The notes below the pieces were generated by a model, which was not told the origin of the DNA, searched no databases, and was given only the letters and a program-made list of their open reading frames with translations. Both the position numbers and the translations under genes were made by a program. A stretch of DNA of 64,000 nucleotides from Pseudomonas urmiensis (GTDB lineage Bacteria > Pseudomonadota > Gammaproteobacteria > Pseudomonadales > Pseudomonadaceae): the NCBI RefSeq assembly GCF_014268815.2, contig NZ_JABWRE020000001.1, positions 1,307,001 through 1,371,000 on the forward strand, written 5' to 3'. Positions 9,106 through 20,046 of this stretch are shown piece after piece. Each line of letters starts with the position of its first letter. Positions within the stretch are counted from its first letter, which is position 1.

Positions 9106-12100
9106 TCAGCTGTCGTACCCGAGGTTCGGCGCCAGCCAGCGCTCGGTCACGCTCAACTCCTGGCCCTTACGCGCGCTATAGCGCTCGACCTGGTCCTTAT
9201 CCACCTTGCCCACGGCAAAATACTGCGCCTGCGGGTGGGCAAAGTACCAGCCACTGACCGCTGCCGCCGGGAACATGGCGAAGTGCTCGGTGAGGAATAC
9301 GCCGCTTGGGCCGGTCTGGCCAATCGCCGTGCCGTCGAGCAGGCGGAACAGGGTTTCCTTCTCGGTATGATCCGGGCAGGCCGGATAACCCGGGGCAGGG
9401 CGGATGCCGCTGTATTGCTCCTTGATCAGCGCCTCGTTATCCAGGTGTTCGTCGCGGGCATAGCCCCAGTGCTCTTTACGCACCTGTTCATGCAGCCATT
9501 CGGCGCACGCCTCGGCCAGGCGGTCGGCCAGGGCCTTGACCATGATCGAGCTGTAGTCGTCGCCTTTGTCCTGATAGGCCTTGGCCACTTCTTCAGCGCC
9601 AATACCCGCGGTGGTGATGAAGCCGCCGACATAGTCGGTGACGCCGCTGTCCTTGGGTGCGACGAAGTCGGCCAGCGACAGGTTCGGCTTGCCATCAGGC
9701 TTGATGGTCTGCTGGCGCAGGTGGTGCAGGGTGGCCAGCGTCTGGCCGTCGTCGCCATACACTTCGATGTCGTCATCGGCGACCTGGTTGGCCGGCCAGA
9801 AGCCGAACACCGCGCGGGCGCTGATCAGCTTTTCGTTGATCAGTTTGTCGAGCATTTCCCGGGCATCTTTATAGAGCGCCGTGGCCGCTTCGCCGACCAC
9901 CTCGTCGGTGAGAATGCGCGGGAACTTGCCGGCCAGGTCCCAGGAGATGAAGAACGGCGTCCAGTCGATGTATTCGGCCAGCACCCGTAGGTCGATGTTC
10001 TCCAGCACCTTGACGCCGGTGAAGGAGGGCACCGCCGGCGAATAAGTGGCCCAGTCGTACTTGGGCTTGGCGGCGATCGACTGGGCGTAGCTCAGGCGCT
10101 CGGTGCGGGCACTGCGGTTGGCGGTGCGCTCGCGTACGTCGACATACTCCTGGCGAGTCTTCTCGACGAAGCCGGCCTTCAGCTCCTTGGACAGCAACTG
10201 GGTGGCCACGCCGACCGCGCGCGAGGCGTCGGTCACGTAGATCACCGCATCGTTGGAATACTTGGGCTCGATCTTGACCGCCGTATGCGCCTTGGAAGTG
10301 GTGGCGCCGCCGATCATCAGTGGCAGGTGGAAGTCCTGGCGCTGCATTTCGCGGGCAACATGCACCATCTCATCCAGCGACGGGGTGATCAGGCCGGACA
10401 GGCCAATGATGTCGCACTTCTGTTCGCGGGCGGTCTGCAGGATCTTCTCGGCCGGGACCATCACGCCCATGTCGACGATGTCATAACCGTTGCAACCGAG
10501 GACCACGCCAACGATGTTCTTGCCGATGTCGTGCACATCGCCCTTGACCGTGGCCATGAGGATCTTGCCCTTGGCTTCAGGTTTGTCGCCTTTCTCGGCT
10601 TCGATGAACGGGATCAGGTGGGCCACGGCCTGCTTCATCACCCGCGCCGACTTGACTACTTGCGGCAGGAACATCTTGCCCGCGCCAAACAGGTCGCCAA
10701 CCACGTTCATGCCGCTCATCAGCGGGCCTTCGATGACTTCGATCGGCCGCGCCGCTTGCTGGCGGCACTCTTCGGTGTCTTCGACGATGTAGGCGGTGAT
10801 GCCTTTGACCAGCGCATGTTCGAGGCGCTTGTCGACAGGCATCGAGCGCCACTCTTCGTTTTCCACTTCCTTGGCCGCGCCGCCGCCTTTGTAGTCGTCG
10901 GCAATGGCCAACAGGGCGTCGGTGCCTTCCGGAGTGCGGTTGAGTACCACGTCCTCGACCTTGTCACGCAGCGCGGGCGGGATCTCGTCGTAGATCTCCA
11001 GCTGTCCGGCGTTGACGATGCCCATGGTCAGGCCATTCTGGATCGCGTGGTAGAGGAACACCGAGTGGATCGCCTCACGCACCGGGTTGTTGCCACGGAA
11101 CGAGAACGACACGTTGGACACCCCGCCACTGGTCAGGGCGTGGGGCAGGTGGTCGCGGATGTAGGCGCAGGCTTCGATGAAGTCCACGGCATAGTTGTTG
11201 TGCTCTTCGATGCCGGTGGCGACGGCGAAGATGTTCGGGTCGAAGATGATGTCCTCGGCGGGGAAGCCAACCTCATTGACCAGGATGTCGTAGCTGCGTT
11301 TGCAGATCTCGCGCTTGCGCGCCGCGGTGTCGGCCTGGCCGACCTCGTCGAAGGCCATCACCACTACCGCAGCGCCATAGCGCTTGCACAGGCGGGCGTG
11401 ATGCTTGAAGGCTTCGACGCCTTCCTTCATCGAGATCGAGTTGACGATGCCCTTGCCCTGGATGCATTTAAGGCCCGCTTCGATCACTTCCCACTTGGAG
11501 GAGTCGATCATGATCGGTACGCGGGAGATGTCTGGCTCACCGGCGATCAGGTTGAGGAAGCGAACCATGGCCGCCTGAGAGTCGAGCATCCCTTCGTCCA
11601 TGTTGATGTCGATCACCTGGGCGCCGGCTTCGACCTGCTGTAGGGCGACTTCCAGGGCTTCGGTGTAGTTCTCTTCGCGAATCAGGCGGGCGAACTTGGC
11701 GGACCCGGTGATGTTGGTCCGCTCGCCGACGTTGACGAACAGCGACTGGCGATCGATGGTGAACGGCTCCAGGCCCGACAGGCGGCATGCCTTGGCGATC
11801 TCGGGGATTTCACGCGGCTTGTACTTGGCCACCGCTTCGGCGATAGCCTGGATATGTGGCGGGGTGGTACCGCAGCAACCACCGATGATGTTGAGAAAAC
11901 CACTGGCGGCGAACTCTTCGACCACGGCGGCCATTTCGGCCGGGGTTTCGTCATACTCGCCGAAGGCGTTCGGCAGGCCGGCGTTGGGGTGCGCCGATAC
12001 ATGGGTGTCGGCCTTGGTCGAGAGCTCTTCCAGGTACGGGCGCAGGTCCTTGGCGCCGAGGGCGCAGTTAAGGCCCACGGAAATTGGCTTGGCGTGACGC

Positions 12101-12813
12101 ACCGAGTTCCAGAACGCTTCGGTGGTCTGCCCGGACAGGGTTCGGCCGGAGGCGTCGGTGATGGTGCCGGAGATCATGATCGGCAATTCGATGCGGTCAT
12201 CTTCGAACACTTGCTGCACGGCGAAGATCGCCGCCTTGGCATTGAGGGTGTCGAAGATGGTTTCGATCAGGATCAGGTCGGCGCCGCCGGCGATCAGGCC
12301 GCGGGTCGCCTCGATGTAGTTGGCGACCAACTCATCGAAGGTGACGTTGCGATAGCCCGGGTCGTTGACGTCCGGGGAGATCGAGCAGGTGCGGCTGGTC
12401 GGGCCGAGCACGCCAGCGACGAAGCGTGGCTTGTCCGGTGTTTCCAGGGTCTTGGCATCGGCCACGCGGCGGGCGACCCGCGCGCCTTCGACGTTCATCT
12501 CGTAGGCCAGCGATTCCATGCCGTAGTCGGCCTGGGAAATCTGCGTGGCGTTGAAGGTGTTGGTTTCGAGGATATCGGCCCCGGCGTCGAGGTAGGCCTT
12601 CTCGATCGCGGCGATGATATCGGGCTGGGTCAGCAGCAACAGATCGTTGTTGCCCTTGATGTCGCTTGGCCAATCGGCAAAGCGCGTGCCACGATAGTCG
12701 TGTTCCTCCAGACGGTAGCTTTGGATCATAGTACCCATGCCTCCGTCGAGGATCAGTATGCGCTCCTTGAGTGCTTGCTGAAGTGCTTGGAGACGAGCGC
12801 TACGGTCGGACAT
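9106..12813 (-). CDS. metH: Cobalamin-dependent methionine synthase
   Basis: A 1235-residue enzyme that transfers a methyl group from methyltetrahydrofolate through cobalamin to homocysteine. All four modules are visible in order: the homocysteine domain with zinc ligands (NCALGA near 250, GGCCGTTPP near 312), the pterin domain ([15 protein letters not shown] near 360), the B12 domain with the lower-ligand motif [11 protein letters not shown] near 760, and the AdoMet reactivation domain with [12 protein letters not shown] near 1140. Length matches E. coli MetH (about 1227). It is transcribed away from cti. I saw no cobalamin riboswitch in the 161-bp spacer upstream. A long open frame on the opposite strand here is a codon-bias shadow. 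Confidence 0.98.
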   Translation of the reverse strand: MSDRSARLQALQQALKERILILDGGMGTMIQSYRLEEHDYRGTRFADWPSDIKGNNDLLLLTQPDIIAAIEKAYLDAGADILETNTFNATQISQADYGMESLAYEMNVEGARVARRVADAKTLETPDKPRFVAGVLGPTSRTCSISPDVNDPGYRNVTFDELVANYIEATRGLIAGGADLILIETIFDTLNAKAAIFAVQQVFEDDRIELPIMISGTITDASGRTLSGQTTEAFWNSVRHAKPISVGLNCALGAKDLRPYLEELSTKADTHVSAHPNAGLPNAFGEYDETPAEMAAVVEEFAASGFLNIIGGCCGTTPPHIQAIAEAVAKYKPREIPEIAKACRLSGLEPFTIDRQSLFVNVGERTNITGSAKFARLIREENYTEALEVALQQVEAGAQVIDINMDEGMLDSQAAMVRFLNLIAGEPDISRVPIMIDSSKWEVIEAGLKCIQGKGIVNSISMKEGVEAFKHHARLCKRYGAAVVVMAFDEVGQADTAARKREICKRSYDILVNEVGFPAEDIIFDPNIFAVATGIEEHNNYAVDFIEACAYIRDHLPHALTSGGVSNVSFSFRGNNPVREAIHSVFLYHAIQNGLTMGIVNAGQLEIYDEIPPALRDKVEDVVLNRTPEGTDALLAIADDYKGGGAAKEVENEEWRSMPVDKRLEHALVKGITAYIVEDTEECRQQAARPIEVIEGPLMSGMNVVGDLFGAGKMFLPQVVKSARVMKQAVAHLIPFIEAEKGDKPEAKGKILMATVKGDVHDIGKNIVGVVLGCNGYDIVDMGVMVPAEKILQTAREQKCDIIGLSGLITPSLDEMVHVAREMQRQDFHLPLMIGGATTSKAHTAVKIEPKYSNDAVIYVTDASRAVGVATQLLSKELKAGFVEKTRQEYVDVRERTANRSARTERLSYAQSIAAKPKYDWATYSPAVPSFTGVKVLENIDLRVLAEYIDWTPFFISWDLAGKFPRILTDEVVGEAATALYKDAREMLDKLINEKLISARAVFGFWPANQVADDDIEVYGDDGQTLATLHHLRQQTIKPDGKPNLSLADFVAPKDSGVTDYVGGFITTAGIGAEEVAKAYQDKGDDYSSIMVKALADRLAEACAEWLHEQVRKEHWGYARDEHLDNEALIKEQYSGIRPAPGYPACPDHTEKETLFRLLDGTAIGQTGPSGVFLTEHFAMFPAAAVSGWYFAHPQAQYFAVGKVDKDQVERYSARKGQELSVTERWLAPNLGYDS

Positions 12814-12974
12814 AGGACTACCTGGTCGGGCGAATAACAGAAGGTGCGCAATGATAGCAAAGCTGTGCGGTTTTTAGGCATGCTGGGCTTTTGCATGAAT
12901 TTCCCTCATGTTGACGCACCCCGCGACCGGTAGGCAATCGTGATGGCTTTACTAGAAACCAGGACAATCTGCAC

Positions 12975-15284
12975 ATGGTGCATCGCTGTTTACTTGCCAT
13001 AACCACCGCCTTGACCCTGATGATCAGCGGGCTGGCGGTGGGGCAAGCCCCGCAATCGAGCCCGGCAATCTCCTACACCCGGGATATCCAGCCGATCTTC
13101 ACCGAGAAATGCGTCGCCTGCCACGCCTGCAACGATGCCGCTTGCCAGCTCAATCTGGGCAGTGCCGAAGGCGCCGAGCGCGGTGCCTCCAAGGTGCCGG
13201 TGTATCAAGGCGAACGCAGCCAGGCGGTGCCTACCACGCGATTGTTCTACGACGAGCAGAATGAACAGGGCTGGCGCAAGCAGGGCTTCTATTCGGTGCT
13301 CGATCGCCAGGGCAGCCAGGCTGCGCTGATGGCACGCATGCTTGAACTTGGGCACAAGACCCCGCTGACGCCCAATGCCAAACTCCCTGAAGAGATCGTG
13401 TTGGGGCTCAACCGCAACAACATGTGCCCCTTGCCTCTTGAGTTCGACGCCTATGCCGGCGCCCACCCCAAGGAGGGCATGCCGCTGGCGGTCACCGGCC
13501 TGACCGATCAGGAGTACCAGACCCTGCAGCGTTGGCTGGCGGCCGGTGCGCCGGTCGAGTCGCAGCCGATCCAGCCCAGTGCAGTCGAGGCCAAGCAGAT
13601 CGCCGATTGGGAAGAGCTGTTCAATCGCCCAGGCTCCACCGAAGCGCTGGTAGGCCGTTGGCTGTATGAGCACCTGTTCCTGGCGCACATTCATTTTGTC
13701 GGCGGCGAGCAGGGGCATTTCTTCCAGTGGGTGCGCTCGCGCACGCCAAGCGGCCAGCCGGTGGACTTGATCGCCACCCGCCGGCCCAACGATCCACCGG
13801 GCACCGACTTCTATTACCGCTTGATGCCGGTGCAGGGCGTGATCGTCCATAAAACCCACATCACCTACCCGATGGGGCCGCAGAAGCTCAAGCGGGTCAA
13901 ACAGCTGTTCTACAGCGGCGACTGGCATGCCGCCGCGCTGCCGGGCTACGGCCCGCGCCACCGGGCCAACCCGTTCGAGACCTTCGAGGCGATTCCGGCC
14001 GTGGCGCGCTACCAGTTCATGCTGGATAACGCCGAGTACTTCGTGCGCACCTTCATTCGCGGCCCGGTGTGCCGCGGGCAGATCGCTACCGACGTGATTC
14101 GCGACAACTTCTGGGCGCTGTTCCAAGAGCCTGCGCATGACCTTTATGTCACCGATGCCCAGTACCGTGGCGAAGCCACGCCGCTGTTGGCCATGCCTGG
14201 CCAGATCGATGATGTCGGCAGCGTACTGAGCCTCTGGCACGCCTATCGCGACAAGCGCAACGAGTACGAGAAACTGCGCCGCCAAGCCTATGCCGAACTG
14301 CCGGCGCCGGGCTGGTCGACCTTGTGGGCGGGCAACGACAACGCGTTGCTGAGCATCTTCCGCCACTTCGACAGCGCCTCGGTGACCAAGGGCTTGATCG
14401 GTGATGTGCCCAAGACCACCTGGCTGTTCGACTACCCGCTGTTCGAGCGCACCTACTATCAATTGGCGGTCAACTTCGATGTGTTCGGCAACGTCTCGCA
14501 CCAGTTGCAGACGCGTCTGTACTTCGACTTGATCCGCAATGGCGCCGAGGTCAACTTCCTGCGCCTGATGCCGGCTGACAAGCGCGGGGCAATCCTCAGC
14601 GACTGGTACCAGAACAGCGGCAAGGTGAAGATGTGGCTCGATTACGAGGACATCGACACCGATACCCCAAGCGGGCTCAAACTCGATGAGCGCGACCCCA
14701 AGCGCGACTTTGGCCTGAAACTGCTGCAGCGCACCGGCAGCCTCAACGCGGCGCCCGATCCGATCAACCGCTGCACCGGCGCGTACTGCTCGCGGCCAGA
14801 GATGACGGCTGAGTTCCGTGATGTCGAGCAGAGCCTCAGTCGCCTGGTTTCGCGCCCAGCTGCGGGCTTGAAGGTGATCAACCAGCTGCCTGAAGCGAGC
14901 ATGCTGCGCATCGAAGGGCAGGGTGGCCAGCGCCAGGTCTACAGCCTGCTGCGCAACCGCGCGCACAGCAATGTGGCATTCCTGCTCGGCGAGGCTTATC
15001 GCTATCAGCCGGGGCTGGATACCTTGACCTTGTATCCGGGGGTGCTGAGCAGCTATCCCAACTTCATCTTCAACATCCCGGCGAGCGATGTGCCGGAGTG
15101 GGTCGAGGACATGGAAGCGGCTCGCGATGATCCGGCCAAGTTCGAACGGATCGTCATGCGCTGGGGCGTGCGGCGCAGCCACCCTGAGTTCTGGCGCTAC
15201 TTCCATGACCTGAATAGCTTCATCAAGCAAACCCAGCCGGTGGAGGCGGGGGTGCTGGACATGAACCGCTACGAGAACCTGTAA
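12975..15284 (+). CDS. cti: Periplasmic cis/trans unsaturated fatty acid isomerase, cytochrome c-type
   Basis: A 769-residue protein with a signal peptide (CLLAITTALTLMISGLAVG) and a c-type haem site CVACH near residue 46, embedded in CVACHACNDAAC. Cti converts cis-unsaturated membrane fatty acids to trans in the periplasm without ATP or cofactors other than haem, stiffening the membrane against solvents and heat. The protein length, haem site position and the divergent metH neighbour all match Pseudomonas cti. It is followed by a REP pair before the next gene, so it is probably monocistronic. Solvent-tolerant Pseudomonas and Vibrio carry this enzyme; it is constitutive in the studied strains and controlled mainly by substrate access. 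Confidence 0.95.
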   Translation: MVHRCLLAITTALTLMISGLAVGQAPQSSPAISYTRDIQPIFTEKCVACHACNDAACQLNLGSAEGAERGASKVPVYQGERSQAVPTTRLFYDEQNEQGWRKQGFYSVLDRQGSQAALMARMLELGHKTPLTPNAKLPEEIVLGLNRNNMCPLPLEFDAYAGAHPKEGMPLAVTGLTDQEYQTLQRWLAAGAPVESQPIQPSAVEAKQIADWEELFNRPGSTEALVGRWLYEHLFLAHIHFVGGEQGHFFQWVRSRTPSGQPVDLIATRRPNDPPGTDFYYRLMPVQGVIVHKTHITYPMGPQKLKRVKQLFYSGDWHAAALPGYGPRHRANPFETFEAIPAVARYQFMLDNAEYFVRTFIRGPVCRGQIATDVIRDNFWALFQEPAHDLYVTDAQYRGEATPLLAMPGQIDDVGSVLSLWHAYRDKRNEYEKLRRQAYAELPAPGWSTLWAGNDNALLSIFRHFDSASVTKGLIGDVPKTTWLFDYPLFERTYYQLAVNFDVFGNVSHQLQTRLYFDLIRNGAEVNFLRLMPADKRGAILSDWYQNSGKVKMWLDYEDIDTDTPSGLKLDERDPKRDFGLKLLQRTGSLNAAPDPINRCTGAYCSRPEMTAEFRDVEQSLSRLVSRPAAGLKVINQLPEASMLRIEGQGGQRQVYSLLRNRAHSNVAFLLGEAYRYQPGLDTLTLYPGVLSSYPNFIFNIPASDVPEWVEDMEAARDDPAKFERIVMRWGVRRSHPEFWRYFHDLNSFIKQTQPVEAGVLDMNRYENL

Positions 15285-15360
15285 CATGACCGCCGGGAAG
15301 GTCGGCTGATCTTTCCCGGCATCCTGCGGTCCGACTCTGGGAGTGGTCCCGAATTGTGCT

Positions 15361-15432
15361 ATCGCGGGGCAAGCCCGCTCCCACGCCATCGCTCGAATGC
15401 CAAGGGGCGTGGGAGCGGGCTTGCCCCGCGAT
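15361..15432. repeat. Inverted REP pair (REPIN/BIME-like)
   Basis: ATCGCGGGGCAAGCCCGCTC and its reverse complement lie about 18 bases apart, each with its own internal hairpin. This is the typical doublet of Pseudomonas REP elements in an intergenic region. No RAYT transposase gene is in the window. Confidence 0.85.
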
Positions 15433-15485
15433 AACCATCGACGCCGATACGGGACCTGAATGCACCCGGACACGCAGGGCTTTTC

Positions 15486-16520
15486 ATGCTGTATTCGCTT
15501 CAGGCACTTCGGGCGTTCGCCGCCTGGGTGGTGGTCTGCCACCACTTCATGCAGATCTTCTTCGACTTCCACGCCACCGGCCCGGTCGGCCAACTGCTCA
15601 GCGATCGCGGGGCGGTGGGCGTGGACATCTTCTTCGTCATCAGCGGGCTGGTGATCTACCTGTCGACCCGCGACAAAGACATCGTGCCCAGCCAGTTCCT
15701 GCTCAATCGAGCACTGCGGATCATTCCGGCCTATTGGTTCTATACGGTCTTGATGGCGGTCCTGCTGCTGGCGGCCAGCCGCTGGATGCCGCACCAGGTG
15801 TTCGACTGGCAGCACCTGCTGTTGTCTTTGCTGTTCATTCCGGCGGAAAACCCCGGCGGGTATGGGCTGTATCCGACGCTTAACGTCGGCTGGACGCTGA
15901 ACTTCGAGATGTTTTTCTATCTGTTGTTCGGCCTGGCATTCCTGGTGCGTCAACGCCATCACCTGCTGCTGGTGACTGCCGCGTTGCTGCTGGTGAGCGA
16001 GGTGCTGGGCCGGCTTGGCGTGCTCAGTCGGTTCTACAACAACGACATCATCTATGAGTTCTTGCTGGGCATCGGCCTGGGGGTGCTGTACCGCCGCGGC
16101 CTGATCCGTGAAGGCCTGTGGCTACCGCTGGCGATGCTGGTGGCCGCCGGTTACGCCCTTTATCACCTGGACGCCTCGCTGCGCCTGCTGCACTGGGGCC
16201 TGCCCAGCGCACTGGTGGTGTTGGCGTTCATCTCGCTGGAGCCGTACTTTCGCGGCAACCAGTTGCTCAAGGCGCTGGGTGATTGCTCCTATTCGGTGTA
16301 CCTGATTCACGTGCTGGTACTGTATGCCGGCTGGTTCGTCAGTGAGCGATTCGCGCTGAACCCGTACCTGGTATTCGCCTTCTGCGTGCCGTCCATTGGA
16401 CTAATGTCGTGGCTCAGTTATCAATGGCTCGAACGTGGCTTGTACCAGCGGATGAAGGCCTGGTTCGCCGCACGTTCGGCGCAGGAACCGGCATTGGCGC
16501 TTTCCCGAGTCAAATGCTAG
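15486..16520 (+). CDS. Acyltransferase family 3 membrane protein (OafA/YrhL type)
   Basis: A 344-residue polytopic inner-membrane protein starting MLYSLQALRAFAAWVVVCHH. The early R-x10-H pattern (RAFAAWVVVCHH) and the following GVDIFFVISGLVIY are hallmarks of acyltransferase 3 proteins, which move acetyl or other acyl groups onto sugars of lipopolysaccharide, exopolysaccharide or similar surface molecules. About ten hydrophobic segments are visible. No polysaccharide genes are adjacent, so its target is unknown. It stands alone between a REP pair and nfuA. Confidence 0.9.
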   Translation: MLYSLQALRAFAAWVVVCHHFMQIFFDFHATGPVGQLLSDRGAVGVDIFFVISGLVIYLSTRDKDIVPSQFLLNRALRIIPAYWFYTVLMAVLLLAASRWMPHQVFDWQHLLLSLLFIPAENPGGYGLYPTLNVGWTLNFEMFFYLLFGLAFLVRQRHHLLLVTAALLLVSEVLGRLGVLSRFYNNDIIYEFLLGIGLGVLYRRGLIREGLWLPLAMLVAAGYALYHLDASLRLLHWGLPSALVVLAFISLEPYFRGNQLLKALGDCSYSVYLIHVLVLYAGWFVSERFALNPYLVFAFCVPSIGLMSWLSYQWLERGLYQRMKAWFAARSAQEPALALSRVKC

Positions 16521-16569
16521 GACTTTGTTCGAAGCCTGGGTTGGCGTACACTTGCCAGCAAGTCTGTGA

Positions 16570-17163
<594 letters not shown>

Positions 17164-17183
17164 TAGTCGGTGGTTTTCTTGCC

Positions 17184-17216
17184 GGCCTCATTGCGGGTCA
17201 AGCCCGCGATGAGGCC
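17184..17216. repeat. REP-like hairpin after nfuA
   Basis: GGCCTCATTGCGGG and GCCCGCGATGAGGCC pair around TCAA. The core GCGGGTCAAGCCCGC is close to the REP core seen elsewhere in the window, and no T-tract follows, so I call it a REP-like element that may also attenuate readthrough from nfuA. Confidence 0.6.
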
Positions 17217-17423
17217 GAATAAGCGCCACAAGAATCAGCTCTCTAGCAACAATCTGTTACCGATTCAACCCCTGCGACAACAGGCCGCAGCCGCGAAATT
17301 CAAGGCCTGCAGCCCCATCGACCCCATCGTCGGGTAGAACACCCCAAGGTGTCATGCCAGAATGCCGCGGTTTTCGACCGGCCCTGCCCAAGGGCTGGCA
17401 CCTTCCCTGTAAAGGATGGTTCC

Positions 17424-18029
17424 ATGAATGATCTGTTGACCCGGCGCGCGGTTGTCGCCGGGATGGGCGTACTCGGGCTTGGCCTGCTGGCGGGTTGCAA
17501 TCCGGCGCGGAGTTTGGACTTCAAGTACGGCAAGAACATGAGCAACGAGATCCTCGGGCGTTCTTTCCGCCTCAAGGACACTCAAGGCAATGTGCGCACC
17601 CTGTCGAGCTTCTATGGCTCGATGCCGATGATCTTCTTTGGTTTCACCCAGTGCCCGGCGGTCTGTCCGACCACCCTGGCGCGTGCGGCGCAGATCAAGA
17701 AGCTGATGGGCCGCGATGCCGGCTTCCTGCAAGTGGTGTTCATCACCCTCGACCCTGAGCGCGATACGCCAGAAGTACTCGACGCCTACGTCAAGGCCTT
17801 CGACCCGTCGTTCACCGCGCTGACCGGCACCCCTGAGGAAATCGCCGAGGTGGCCCGGGAGTTCAAGGTGTTCTACGAGAAGGTGCCAGCGGGCGATACC
17901 TACACCATCTCCCACTCGTCCACCAGCTACGTCTATGATTCGCGCAGTACCCTGCGCCTGAGCCTGGGGCACTCCTTGAACGCCAAGGAATGCACAGAGG
18001 ACCTGCTCACTTTGATGGAGATTTGCTAA
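17424..18029 (+). CDS. SCO1/SenC family copper/redox lipoprotein
   Basis: A 201-residue protein starting MNDLLTRRAVVAGMGVLG with a lipobox LLAGC near residue 25, so it is probably anchored in the periplasmic face of a membrane. The thioredoxin-like fold has the SCO copper site CPAVC (in FGFTQCPAVCPTTLA) and a late His (SHSSTSYVYD). SCO proteins deliver copper or reducing power to the CuA centre of cytochrome oxidase. It overlaps the next gene by one base (TAATG), forming an operon with the PCuAC chaperone. The ATG at 17424 follows a GGATGG site; an upstream in-frame ATG at 17349 would ruin the signal sequence. Confidence 0.92.
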   Translation: MNDLLTRRAVVAGMGVLGLGLLAGCNPARSLDFKYGKNMSNEILGRSFRLKDTQGNVRTLSSFYGSMPMIFFGFTQCPAVCPTTLARAAQIKKLMGRDAGFLQVVFITLDPERDTPEVLDAYVKAFDPSFTALTGTPEEIAEVAREFKVFYEKVPAGDTYTISHSSTSYVYDSRSTLRLSLGHSLNAKECTEDLLTLMEIC

Positions 18030-18514
18030 TGGCTGTTTTGCTGCAACCGATCAAGCGCGGCCTGGCCGCCCTGGCCCTGCTGGGCATGGCCTTGCCGGCC
18101 CTGGCTGAAACCACCGTTAGTGATGCCTGGGTCCGCGCCACCGTGCCGCACCAGCAGTCCACCGGAGCCTTCATGGTGTTGACCGCAACCAGCGACAGCA
18201 AGCTGGTCGGCGTTGCCTCGCCAGTGGCCAAGACCGTCCAGGTGCATGAAATGACCATGAATGGCGACGTGATGGGCATGCGTGAAGTCAAGGCGGTCGA
18301 GCTGCCGGCAGGCAAGGCAGTGAGCCTCGATCCCAATGGCTTGCACGTGATGCTGATGGGCTTGCATGAGCAGGTCAAAGAAGGCCAGCAAGTGCCGCTG
18401 ACCCTGACTATCGAAGATGCCAAGGGGGCCAAGCAGACCCTGCAAGTGCAGGCGCCAGTACGCGCGCTGACCGCTGAAGCGGGCGCAGGCCACGAGCACG
18501 CTCACCAGCACTAA
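18029..18514 (+). CDS. Periplasmic Cu(I) chaperone, PCuAC (DUF461) family
   Basis: A 161-residue protein with a signal peptide ending near ALAET. The conserved copper site is clear: VHEMTMNGDVMGMREV followed about 25 residues later by GLHVMLMGLH, matching the H-M-H-M pattern of PCuAC. A His-rich tail (GHEHAHQH) may bind extra metal. PCuAC works with SCO in loading CuA of cytochrome c oxidase, and here the two genes overlap by one base. It is followed at once by a strong terminator, so the operon is just these two genes. Confidence 0.93.
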   Translation: MAVLLQPIKRGLAALALLGMALPALAETTVSDAWVRATVPHQQSTGAFMVLTATSDSKLVGVASPVAKTVQVHEMTMNGDVMGMREVKAVELPAGKAVSLDPNGLHVMLMGLHEQVKEGQQVPLTLTIEDAKGAKQTLQVQAPVRALTAEAGAGHEHAHQH

Positions 18515-18550
18515 ACGCTTGGGCTGCTATGCAGCGCATTGGCGGCTCAA

Positions 18551-18598
18551 GGCCGCTCACGCAGGGGCCGCGTTGCCCTCTGCGGGAGCGGCCTTTTT
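18551..18598 (+). terminator. Rho-independent terminator of the SCO/PCuAC operon
   Basis: GGCCGCTC pairs with GAGCGGCC around an inner stem-loop (GCAGGGGCC/CTCTGC), followed by TTTTT. Confidence 0.85.
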
Positions 18599-18612
18599 GC
18601 TTGACGGTGGCC

Positions 18613-18840
18613 TCAACCGCGAAAACGTGGCAGTGGCCGGTCGATCGTCAGCGAAGTCAAGGTTTTGCGCACTTGTGCCTCTTCTGCCTCCAGCGCTTTG
18701 AGACTGTCGCGAATCTTGCCGGCCGCGGGCACATCGCCCTGCCGGTCGATCCATTCGGCGATTTCCTTGCACGCACTGGTCAAGCGGGTTTGGCGCTGGT
18801 TCATCAGCGTCAGGAGGGTGTTGAGCTCTTTTGCGGACAT
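18613..18840 (-). CDS. Small helical cytoplasmic protein, 75 residues
   Basis: Starts MSAKELNTLLTLMNQRQTRL with GGAGGATCCTGTC before the ATG. It is highly charged and predicted wholly helical, with heptad-like leucines (LKALEAEEAQVRKTLTSL) that suggest a coiled coil. No signal peptide or membrane segment. I do not recognise a functional family. The strong ribosome site and absence of overlap with other genes support a real gene. Confidence 0.7.
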   Translation of the reverse strand: MSAKELNTLLTLMNQRQTRLTSACKEIAEWIDRQGDVPAAGKIRDSLKALEAEEAQVRKTLTSLTIDRPLPRFRG

Positions 18841-18901
18841 GACAGGATCCTCCGTTCAACCCTGTCAGTGTAGCAGTGGCTGGCATTGCTGCCGGATCCG
18901 G

Positions 18902-19735
18902 CTACAGGCTCAGGCAGGCCGTGCGATAAGCGCCCGGAGTGACTCCATAGGCCTGCTTGAACTGGCGACTCAGATGGCTCTGGTCAGCGAAACCCAGGGC
19001 AAACGCCACCTCGGCGGCGGCCATCCCCCTTTTCAATAGCTCCCGCGCGCGACCCAGTCGGCGTTGCTTGAGCCAGGCATGCGGCGGCAGGCCAGTGGCT
19101 TGGCGAAATACCCGGGCGAAATGGAAAGGCGAGAGGTTGACTGCCGCCGCCAGGCTTTCCAGCGACGGTGGGTCGGCCAGTTGGCTTTCCAGCAGCTCGC
19201 GGGCGCGAGCCACGGCCAACGGCTCGTTGCCCGGTGCGCGCGGCTGGGCGCCATGGCCGTGCCGCTGCACCAGCGCCAGCACGGCGTGGCGCCAGGCGGT
19301 CTGCTGCTCGAGGGCGCTGGCACCGGATTCGGACAACTGATGCAATTGGCTGAAGGCGGCGGCCAGGGTTGGGTCCTGGATCACGCTCTGCTGAAAATGC
19401 GGCATGCCATGACGGCCCAGCTCCAGCTCCTCCAGCACCCCGGTGACCCGGGCATGTTCCGGATAAAAGCCGCGATAACGCCAGCCGGCTTCATGAGCGG
19501 TGGCGCCGGTGTGCAGTTCATCGGGATTGATCAGTACCATGCTGCCGACCGGCGCCAGGTGCTCGCTGCCGCGGTGCCAAAAGCGTTGCGCGCCGGACTC
19601 GATCACGGTGAAGACGTAGCCTTCGTGCACGTGTGGGGCGAAGCGCTGCTGGAAATACCGCGCATGCAGCATCTCGACATCGCCAAGCGCCGGCGCCTGC
19701 CACAGGTGGGTTTGTTCGCGCAGGGGCGTGCTCAT
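18902..19735 (-). CDS. AraC family transcriptional regulator of the azlCD operon
   Basis: A 277-residue regulator starting MSTPLREQTHLWQAPALGDV. The N-terminal half is an AraC-type cupin ligand domain (FAPHVHEGYVFTVIESGAQR); the C-terminal hundred residues carry two helix-turn-helix units (SLESLAAAVNLSPFHFARVF and MAAAEVAFALGFADQSHLSR) with the AraC signature FKQAYGVTPGAYR. Its ATG overlaps the azlD stop by four bases, so it is co-transcribed with azlC and azlD and presumably controls them, probably in response to an amino acid. Confidence 0.92.
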   Translation of the reverse strand: MSTPLREQTHLWQAPALGDVEMLHARYFQQRFAPHVHEGYVFTVIESGAQRFWHRGSEHLAPVGSMVLINPDELHTGATAHEAGWRYRGFYPEHARVTGVLEELELGRHGMPHFQQSVIQDPTLAAAFSQLHQLSESGASALEQQTAWRHAVLALVQRHGHGAQPRAPGNEPLAVARARELLESQLADPPSLESLAAAVNLSPFHFARVFRQATGLPPHAWLKQRRLGRARELLKRGMAAAEVAFALGFADQSHLSRQFKQAYGVTPGAYRTACLSL

Positions 19736-20046
19736 GCCAGACAGCTGCGCAGCAAAAAGAAGATCAACATGCTCACCAGCATGCTCAGCAACACGCTGCG
19801 GGTCAACAGCACCAGGGCTATGGCGACCAGGGACCCGAGCAGGTAAGGGTTGCTCGGGCTCAGGTCGAGCTGATGGCCAGGCAGGAAGATGATCGGCCCG
19901 CAAATCGCAGTGAGCATGCCCGGTACCGCGAAGCCGAGAAACTGCCGGGCATTGGAGCTCAGGCGCAGCGGCAGGCGCGGTTCCAGAAACGCATAGCGGT
20001 TGAGAAACACCACCAGGCCCATGGCCAAGATCAGCAGCCAAGTCAT
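19732..20046 (-). CDS. azlD: Branched-chain amino acid exporter small subunit, AzlD family
   Basis: A 104-residue protein with about four membrane helices starting MTWLLILAMGLVVFLNRYAF. The motif NRYAFLEPRLPLRLS and PGMLTAICGPIIFLP are typical of AzlD. It overlaps azlC (stop region at 20043) by four bases and the araC-type gene by four bases. AzlC and AzlD together form an inner-membrane exporter for branched-chain amino acids (the BrnFE type). Confidence 0.92.
   Translation of the reverse strand: MTWLLILAMGLVVFLNRYAFLEPRLPLRLSSNARQFLGFAVPGMLTAICGPIIFLPGHQLDLSPSNPYLLGSLVAIALVLLTRSVLLSMLVSMLIFFLLRSCLA

Noticed and set aside
10285..11643. A 452-residue plus-strand frame inside metH, and shorter ones beside it
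   Set aside because: Antisense to conserved metH domains and rich in repeated Gly/Val/Asp runs from codon bias.
12814..12974. A cobalamin or SAH riboswitch upstream of metH
   Set aside because: The spacer is only 161 bp and shows neither the B12 box nor the SAH core on reading.
12990..15962. A 990-residue open frame on the minus strand over cti
   Set aside because: It lies wholly antisense to a well-supported cti gene and runs through a REP pair; its composition is that of a high-GC shadow frame.
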